From NCBI GenBank assembly GCA_016188265.1, contig JACPID010000005.1, positions 1 through 38,125 on the forward strand: a DNA stretch of 38,125 nt, given 5' to 3'. Position 1 is the first letter of the stretch. The number at the start of each line of letters is the position of its first letter. The position numbers and the translations under genes were made by a program. This DNA comes from Candidatus Woesearchaeota archaeon. GTDB taxonomy: Archaea; Nanobdellota; Nanobdellia; Woesearchaeales; ARS49. Below the pieces are notes generated by a model that saw only the letters and a list, made by a program, of their open reading frames with translations, was not told the origin of the DNA and searched no databases. Positions 33,297 through 38,125 of the stretch are shown here, piece by piece.

Positions 33297-34586
33297 ATGC
33301 TTGACATTAATTATATTTGTGAAAATCCTGAATTAGTAAAAGAAAATTTGAAAAATAAATTTCAAGAAGATAAGTTAAAGTTAGTTGATGAAGTTGTAAA
33401 AGCTGAAAAAGAGCTTAAGAAAGAAAGGCAAAAAAATCAAGAATTGCGCCACAGAAGAAATGTATTAAGCAATGAAATTAATGCTGCTAAAAAAAAAAAT
33501 CAAAAAATAGAAGCGTTGCTTAAAGAAGCAAAAGAACTTCCAAAAGCTTTGCAAGAAAGCGACAAAATAATTAGTGAATTAGAAAGTACAATTAAACAAG
33601 GTCTTCTAAGAATACCTAACATAATTCATTCATCAGTGCCTTTAGGAAAAGATGATGCTCAAAATGTGGAGATTAAGCATTGGGGCAAACCAAAAAAGTT
33701 TTCTTTTGAGCTTAAAAATCACAGTCAATTAGCAGAGGATCTTGGAGTTGCAGATTTTGAACGTTCAACAAAAATTTCAGGATCTGGATTTTATTTTTTA
33801 AAAGGAAAACTTGGCTTGCTTAATCAAGCATTAATTCGTTTTGCAATAGATCATCTTGTTAAAAAAGGTTATACTTATGTTGAACCGCCTTTGGTGGTAA
33901 AAAGAAAAGCGTATGAAGGTGTGGTTTCTCTTGAAGATTTTGAAAATGTCATGTATAAAGTTGATGGTGAAGATGATAAAGATGAGGAAAGCTTATACTT
34001 GATTGCAACCAGTGAACATTCTTTAGTTCCACAATACATGAATGAAGTTATTAGTGAAGATAAACTGCCTATTAAATTAGTTGGGTATAGTATGTGTTTT
34101 CGTAAAGAAGTAGGCTCTCATGGAGTGGATACTCGGGGTTTATTTAGAACTCATCAGTTTAACAAAGTAGAACAAATTATTTTTTGCAAACCAGAAGAAT
34201 CTTATCATTTGTATAATGAATTGCTTAAAAATTCAGAAGAAATATTCAAAGCATTAAAACTTCCTTACAGAGTTGTTGAAATTTGTTCTGGAGATCTTAG
34301 TCTTGTTAAGGCAAAAAGTGCTGATATTGAAGTTTGGATGCCGCGCCAGAATGCATACAAAGAAGTTTGTTCACTTACGAACTGCACAGATTACCAAGCA
34401 AGAAGATTAAATATACGCTGTGAAAATAATAAAGGAGATCGAAGAATTCTTCACACGCTTAACAACACAGCTATTGCTACTTCACGTGCAATAGTTGCAA
34501 TTCTTGAAAATTATCAGAAAAAAGACGGAAGTATTGATATTCCTAAAGTTCTTTGGAAATACTGCGGATTTAAGAAGATACCTTGA
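33297..34586 (+). CDS. serS: Seryl-tRNA synthetase
   Basis: Class II synthetase that charges tRNA-Ser. The N-terminal long coiled-coil arm (about 25-100), then the class II core: TSEHSLVPQYM, motif 2 FRKEVGSHGVDTRGLFRTHQF (with DTRGL) and motif 3 near AIATSRAIVAILEN. 429 residues, bacterial-type rather than methanogenic SerRS. First gene of an operon with the ferredoxin (TTGA overlap), zinc ribbon and DUF255 protein. TATA-like AAATATATAAA near 33263 supports a near-leaderless start. Confidence 0.97.
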   Translation: MLDINYICENPELVKENLKNKFQEDKLKLVDEVVKAEKELKKERQKNQELRHRRNVLSNEINAAKKKNQKIEALLKEAKELPKALQESDKIISELESTIKQGLLRIPNIIHSSVPLGKDDAQNVEIKHWGKPKKFSFELKNHSQLAEDLGVADFERSTKISGSGFYFLKGKLGLLNQALIRFAIDHLVKKGYTYVEPPLVVKRKAYEGVVSLEDFENVMYKVDGEDDKDEESLYLIATSEHSLVPQYMNEVISEDKLPIKLVGYSMCFRKEVGSHGVDTRGLFRTHQFNKVEQIIFCKPEESYHLYNELLKNSEEIFKALKLPYRVVEICSGDLSLVKAKSADIEVWMPRQNAYKEVCSLTNCTDYQARRLNIRCENNKGDRRILHTLNNTAIATSRAIVAILENYQKKDGSIDIPKVLWKYCGFKKIP

Positions 34587-34855
34587 CAAATCAAAAAAAA
34601 AGATACAGAATAATTTATGATCGTGAAGGTTGTATAGGTGCAGGAGCTTGTGAAGTTGCTGCTCCGAAGTTTTGGAAAATTGAAGATAATGGCATTGCAA
34701 CAATAATCGCGCCTAATGCAATTAAAACTGAAACAGAAGAAGAGCTTGAAATTACAGAAGAAGAATTGCAGGAAAATTTAGATGCTGCACAAGCGTGTCC
34801 TGTGCAGGTGATTAAGATAATTGATAAAAAAACAGGAAAACAATTGTATCCATGA
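34583..34855 (+). CDS. Ferredoxin with three cluster cysteines
   Basis: A 90-residue electron carrier. The cluster motif is C17-x5-C23 (CIGAGAC) with C72 in ACPVQVI; the middle Cys position of a 4Fe-4S site is Ala20. This pattern fits a 3Fe-4S cluster, or one needing an outside ligand. Start TTG overlaps the serS stop codon (TTGA). It is followed by an ATGA overlap with the zinc ribbon, so the four genes appear coupled. Confidence 0.85.
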   Translation: MTNQKKRYRIIYDREGCIGAGACEVAAPKFWKIEDNGIATIIAPNAIKTETEEELEITEEELQENLDAAQACPVQVIKIIDKKTGKQLYP

Positions 34856-35046
34856 AGAACTGTCCAAACTGCGGTTCTCACAATGTAAAAGAAGTAGCTT
34901 ATAGAGATGTATCATGTATAGTTTGCATTAAATGTGGTTATGATGAACGCAATGAGTATGAATTAACAGAAAATCAAAAACAATCTACAAAAGCCAAAGC
35001 AAGATACTCACCATATAAAACTGGAGGTCCTAAAGGAAAAAGATGA
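34852..35046 (+). CDS. Zinc-ribbon protein, 64 residues
   Basis: CPNCGSHNV and CIVCIKCGY (four Cys at 4, 7, 22 and 25, plus C28) give a zinc ribbon, followed by a basic tail KAKARYSPYKTGGPKGKR that may bind nucleic acid. It overlaps both neighbours by four bases (ATGA). Unknown function, probably translation or RNA-related given the serS operon. Confidence 0.75.
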   Translation: MKNCPNCGSHNVKEVAYRDVSCIVCIKCGYDERNEYELTENQKQSTKAKARYSPYKTGGPKGKR

Positions 35047-36650
35047 TAGTTAAATGGAATGATTGGAATCTTGAATCATTTGAAAAATCAAAAAAAGAAA
35101 GTAAACCTATTTTGCTGGCGATAAGTGCAGTGTGGTGTCATTGGTGTCATACAATGGATAGAAATACGTATAATAATAAAGAAATTGGAAAATTCATCAA
35201 TGCAAATTTTATTCCAATTCGTGTTGATACTGATAAAAGACCTGACATCAATGATAGGTATAATCTTGGAGGATGGCCAACTACTGCTGTTCTCAATAAC
35301 GAAGGAGAGCTTCTTACAGGCGCAACATATATTCCTCCAGAACACATGGCTCAATTTTTAGAACAAGGATTAAAATTTTTTAAAGAAAATAAAAAAATTT
35401 CTCATGCAGTGCAAGAATTAGAACCTGGCTTGATTAGCAGCATTAAAAATTATATGATATCAGTTATTAAAGAGTATTATGACTCAATTAATGGTGGTTT
35501 TGGCGATGAACCTAAATTTCCTCATTTTGAACTGCTTTTCTTTATTTTGTATGTATTAAAACAAGAGCAAAATGAAGAGCTGAAAAAAATTTTAATTCAT
35601 GCTCTTGATGCAATGCTGAAAAGTGAACTTCATGATCAGGTTGAAGGAGGTTTTTACAGGTATGCCACATTACAAAACTGGACAATACCTCATTTTGAAA
35701 AAATGCTTGAAGATAATGCCCAGTTTTTATCAGTTTATTGTGAAGCATATTTAATAACTAAAAAAGAAGAATATAAAAAAACAGCTGAAGATATTCTTAC
35801 ATTTTTATTTTCATTGTTGTACGATGAAAAAACAGGATTATTCAAAGGCAGTCAAGATGCAGATGAAGAATATTGTAACTTGTCAATTGCAGAAAGAAAA
35901 AAAAGAAAAAAACCTTTTATTGATCCAGCTCATTATACTGGCTGGAATGCAATCACAATTCAGTCTCTTTTAACTGCATCTGTAGTTTTTGAAAAAAAAA
36001 GTTATGTTCAAATAGCTGAAAAAGCTATGAAGAATTTATTAAAAACAGCATTGTCAGAAAAAGGCATTCTTCGCCTTTCTGATGGGATTGTTTATTTAAG
36101 CGATCAAACAAATATTCTTTCAGCGCTTTTAATGCTTTACCAATATACTTTTGATAAAATGTATTTAGAACATGCAAAAAAAATTGCAAAATTATTTGAA
36201 AATTTATATGATGCAGAAAAAGGAGGATGGTTTGACATTCTAGATTCAAATCTAGGCGAGTTAAGAGTTAAAAAAAAGTTATTTCAGGAAAATGCCCTGC
36301 TTGCACTGGCATTGCTGCAATATGATGCTTTAACAGAAGAGGATCATAAAGAACAAATTGAAAAAGCATTGTCTTTTTTTGCAAATTATGTGCGTGTTAG
36401 CGGGCCATTTGCTGCGCATTATGCAAGAGCAGTGGAAGTTTATCAAAATGGCCTTTATCATTTTACAATAGAAGGAAGAAAAAAAGAAATCAAACAGATT
36501 CATGAAATTTTATTAAAAAAAATAGGGCCAAGAGCTGTGATAAGCTTCTGTTCTAAAAATAAAACACTCATAGTATTAGTGTGCAAAGGAACTGTTTGTT
36601 TAAAAGGAATAACAAAAAAAGAAGAATTGATTGCCTTTTTTAAGCAGTGA
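35043..36650 (+). CDS. DUF255/YyaL-like thioredoxin-domain protein
   Basis: A 535-residue protein of the DUF255 (YyaL/SPATA20) family. The N-terminal thioredoxin-like domain (1-130) has the CxxC-type motif WCHWCH (C32, C35) and GGWPT; the rest is an alpha/alpha toroid-like region (KFPHFELLFFI, GGFYRYATLQNWTIPHFEKML). Length is shorter than the usual 650-700. The family is linked to redox or glycan-like chemistry without settled function. Last gene of the serS operon. Confidence 0.88.
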   Translation: MIVKWNDWNLESFEKSKKESKPILLAISAVWCHWCHTMDRNTYNNKEIGKFINANFIPIRVDTDKRPDINDRYNLGGWPTTAVLNNEGELLTGATYIPPEHMAQFLEQGLKFFKENKKISHAVQELEPGLISSIKNYMISVIKEYYDSINGGFGDEPKFPHFELLFFILYVLKQEQNEELKKILIHALDAMLKSELHDQVEGGFYRYATLQNWTIPHFEKMLEDNAQFLSVYCEAYLITKKEEYKKTAEDILTFLFSLLYDEKTGLFKGSQDADEEYCNLSIAERKKRKKPFIDPAHYTGWNAITIQSLLTASVVFEKKSYVQIAEKAMKNLLKTALSEKGILRLSDGIVYLSDQTNILSALLMLYQYTFDKMYLEHAKKIAKLFENLYDAEKGGWFDILDSNLGELRVKKKLFQENALLALALLQYDALTEEDHKEQIEKALSFFANYVRVSGPFAAHYARAVEVYQNGLYHFTIEGRKKEIKQIHEILLKKIGPRAVISFCSKNKTLIVLVCKGTVCLKGITKKEELIAFFKQ

Positions 36651-36695
36651 TTAAAAACAAAGATTTTTAAGATCTGAATTAAAACATATCATGAT

Positions 36696-37055
36696 ATGGA
36701 TAATTCAGATGATGTTAACTTATTTTCAATCAAAGAAATATGTGATCTTTTCATCAATATAGAACATACAGCGCAAGAATATCTTAACAAACAAACAGCG
36801 GATAATATTGAAAAAAGAATTTCTCAAATAGCAAAAGATAAACGCATAGAGCCTGCTAATTGGTTTCCTTTGCCTGAAAATTATACGCTTAAAAAAACAT
36901 GCACTACAAAAAAATTAATAGCTAAACAATATAAAGATGGTGTTGAGTTAATGTATACTAGAAGGTTTAATATTCCTTTACAAATTCTTGAAGTTACTTT
37001 TGAAGTTATTGATTATTCAAAAAAGTTAGTTTACCATTATAAATTGCATTTTTGA
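36696..37055 (+). CDS. Orphan protein, 119 residues
   Basis: Unrecognised soluble protein. The N-terminal half is helical (LFSIKEICDLFINIEHTAQE), the C-terminal half beta-rich and basic with LMYTRRFNIPLQIL and VYHYKLHF. It lies 45 bases after the DUF255 gene and ends 2 bases from the convergent deoxyhypusine synthase. No signal peptide; no function assigned. Confidence 0.5.
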   Translation: MDNSDDVNLFSIKEICDLFINIEHTAQEYLNKQTADNIEKRISQIAKDKRIEPANWFPLPENYTLKKTCTTKKLIAKQYKDGVELMYTRRFNIPLQILEVTFEVIDYSKKLVYHYKLHF

Positions 37056-37057
37056 CA

Positions 37058-37972
37058 TTAATTAATTTTTTCTAGCAGTGCAGCATGTAATATTGGCAGA
37101 GCTATTGTTGCATCGCAATATAAATCTGCATATTCTCCTCTAGGATCTAATTTTCCCCAACTTATTCCTTCATGTAATGGTGCTCCGCTGCTTCCTCCAT
37201 AATGGGGAACATCTGTTGATACTTGGACTCCATAATATGCTCCTTTGCTGAATTGCATGCTTTGTTGAATAAAATTTTTAGGAACCCCTCCACCTACATA
37301 AAATACCCCGTTTTTTTTTGAATCCAATGATCTGCGGATTATTTCTTTTATGTCAGAGAATGCATTTATTGGAAAATTATTTCCTTTTTCAAGTTGCCCC
37401 CATATCATTAAACCAATACCGCTATCAGCAAGTGCAGGGCAGAAAATTGGTATGTTATTATCATGTGCTGTTCTTAGAATAGATTCTTTTGGTGTTATGC
37501 TGCCTAGTTTTGTTAAGAATTCCCTGATTGATGTAGCTTGCATTAGTAATTCTTTATTTTCTTGAAAAAATTTTTCTAATTTTTCATAAACATTATTTTG
37601 CATGTATGAATCCCACATGCGATCATATCCTTGTTTATGTAATTTTTCATCATTATCATGGGCAGATCCTTGATAGTGTTTAAATCCTAAAGCTTCAACA
37701 ATATCATGTGTTAATGTTGCTCCTGTTGTTACAAATACATCAACCCATTTGTTTTGTAAAAAATCAATGATTATTTGCTTCATTCCTCCAGGAACCATTG
37801 CTCCTGCTTGCCCGAAAAAAACAGTACATTCTTTGTCTTGAATCATTTTTTGAAGAATTTTTGCAGCGCGAGAAAATCTTCCAGCACCCATAACTCCTGC
37901 TTTTTCTAGTTCTTCAACTATTTGATATACGCTCATTCCTTTTGTTATTTTAACTTGATGAACTGGCTTCAT
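37058..37972 (-). CDS. dys: Deoxyhypusine synthase
   Basis: NAD-dependent enzyme that transfers aminobutyl from spermidine to a Lys of aIF5A. The motifs FGQAGAMVPGGM, TTGATLTHD (residues about 82-90) and HYQGSAHDND fit. The catalytic Lys is K274 in ISWGKLDPRG; preceding GGGVPKNFIQQ is the NAD-binding region. 304 residues, typical for archaea. The aIF5A gene is not in the window. TATA-like TTATATATTC about 30 bases before the ATG. Confidence 0.95.
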   Translation of the reverse strand: MKPVHQVKITKGMSVYQIVEELEKAGVMGAGRFSRAAKILQKMIQDKECTVFFGQAGAMVPGGMKQIIIDFLQNKWVDVFVTTGATLTHDIVEALGFKHYQGSAHDNDEKLHKQGYDRMWDSYMQNNVYEKLEKFFQENKELLMQATSIREFLTKLGSITPKESILRTAHDNNIPIFCPALADSGIGLMIWGQLEKGNNFPINAFSDIKEIIRRSLDSKKNGVFYVGGGVPKNFIQQSMQFSKGAYYGVQVSTDVPHYGGSSGAPLHEGISWGKLDPRGEYADLYCDATIALPILHAALLEKIN

Positions 37973-38125
37973 AATTTGATAAAATTAAAAAGAATATATA
38001 AAGCATTGTTAATACTATATAACTAGTAGTGCATCAATTATTTAAGGAAGTTAGAAAAAATTATACTTGATGAAGTTAAGACTATGTTTAAAACAAAAAA
38101 TCTTAAGCTCAATTCTTAGTTTTTC

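Noticed and set aside
38070-38125. ATG frame running off the right edge (starts MKLRLCLKQ)
   Set aside because: Only 18 codons visible; promoter spacing unconvincing. Could be a gene start but cannot be supported.

Overview
The window is AT-rich (roughly 30% GC by eye), densely packed and archaeal. Diagnostic genes are ribosomal protein eL37, an LSm protein, deoxyhypusine synthase, an Lhr-type helicase, an archaeal S-layer protein and a tRNA-Leu without encoded CCA. First genes of transcription units usually have an AT-rich TATA-like box 22-33 bases before the ATG, as expected for leaderless mRNAs. Genes inside operons start after a GAGGTGA-type Shine-Dalgarno sequence or by 4-base ATGA overlap. 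Several genes have a bacterial flavour (type I GAPDH, NrdR with class II ribonucleotide reductases, bacterial-type SerRS, KtrAB). That mixture, with many small orphan membrane proteins, suggests a DPANN-type archaeon (Woesearchaeota/Pacearchaeota-like). The lineage is inference.

Layout. 1-2881: Lhr helicase. 2882-3807: a small winged-helix-like gene between blocks of palindromic repeats. 3808-7729: potassium island, a KtrAB-type uptake pair (trkA, trkH) divergent from a Kef-type antiporter with its own TrkA-N domain. 7777-9174: PIN-PhoH ATPase. 9207-9932: two small genes divergent from ftsZ, which follows an unusually long, structured leader. 11417-12834: ACT-domain protein, DUF4330 protein and a coupled small protein. 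12835-13968: type I GAPDH with a coupled 44-residue zinc ribbon. 14160-18760: accessory region with a DUF4258/zinc-finger-AbrB toxin-antitoxin-like pair, two related secreted proteins, a PDZ-less HtrA protease, an orphan protein and an HTH-MNT/HEPN pair. 18963-23842: nrdR and two class II ribonucleotide reductase genes behind tandem NrdR boxes. 23839-29169: two small membrane proteins, a TRAM radical SAM enzyme, a mechanosensitive-channel-like protein and the S-layer protein. 29638-32426: tRNA-Leu, a GT-C glycosyltransferase, the LSm-eL37 operon and a possible glycosyltransferase. 32432-38125: a membrane protein, the serS-ferredoxin-zinc ribbon-DUF255 operon, an orphan and deoxyhypusine synthase.

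How the parts work together. The nrd locus looks self-regulated: NrdR probably binds two boxes flanking its own TATA box and represses the reductase genes. The second reductase keeps the radical-site residues but has Ala in place of the first redox-active Cys and lacks the C-terminal Cys cluster, so its chemistry or role is unclear; it is the strongest candidate for something new here. Other leads are the ftsZ leader (three hairpins, an attenuator-like hairpin plus T-tract, an overlapping uORF), a modular hairpin-repeat family at three places with one compensatory base-pair change, and two coding frames broken at poly-A runs (nrdJ and the HEPN gene), either sequence errors or recoding sites. 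No CRISPR array, rRNA, insertion sequence or replication origin was seen.
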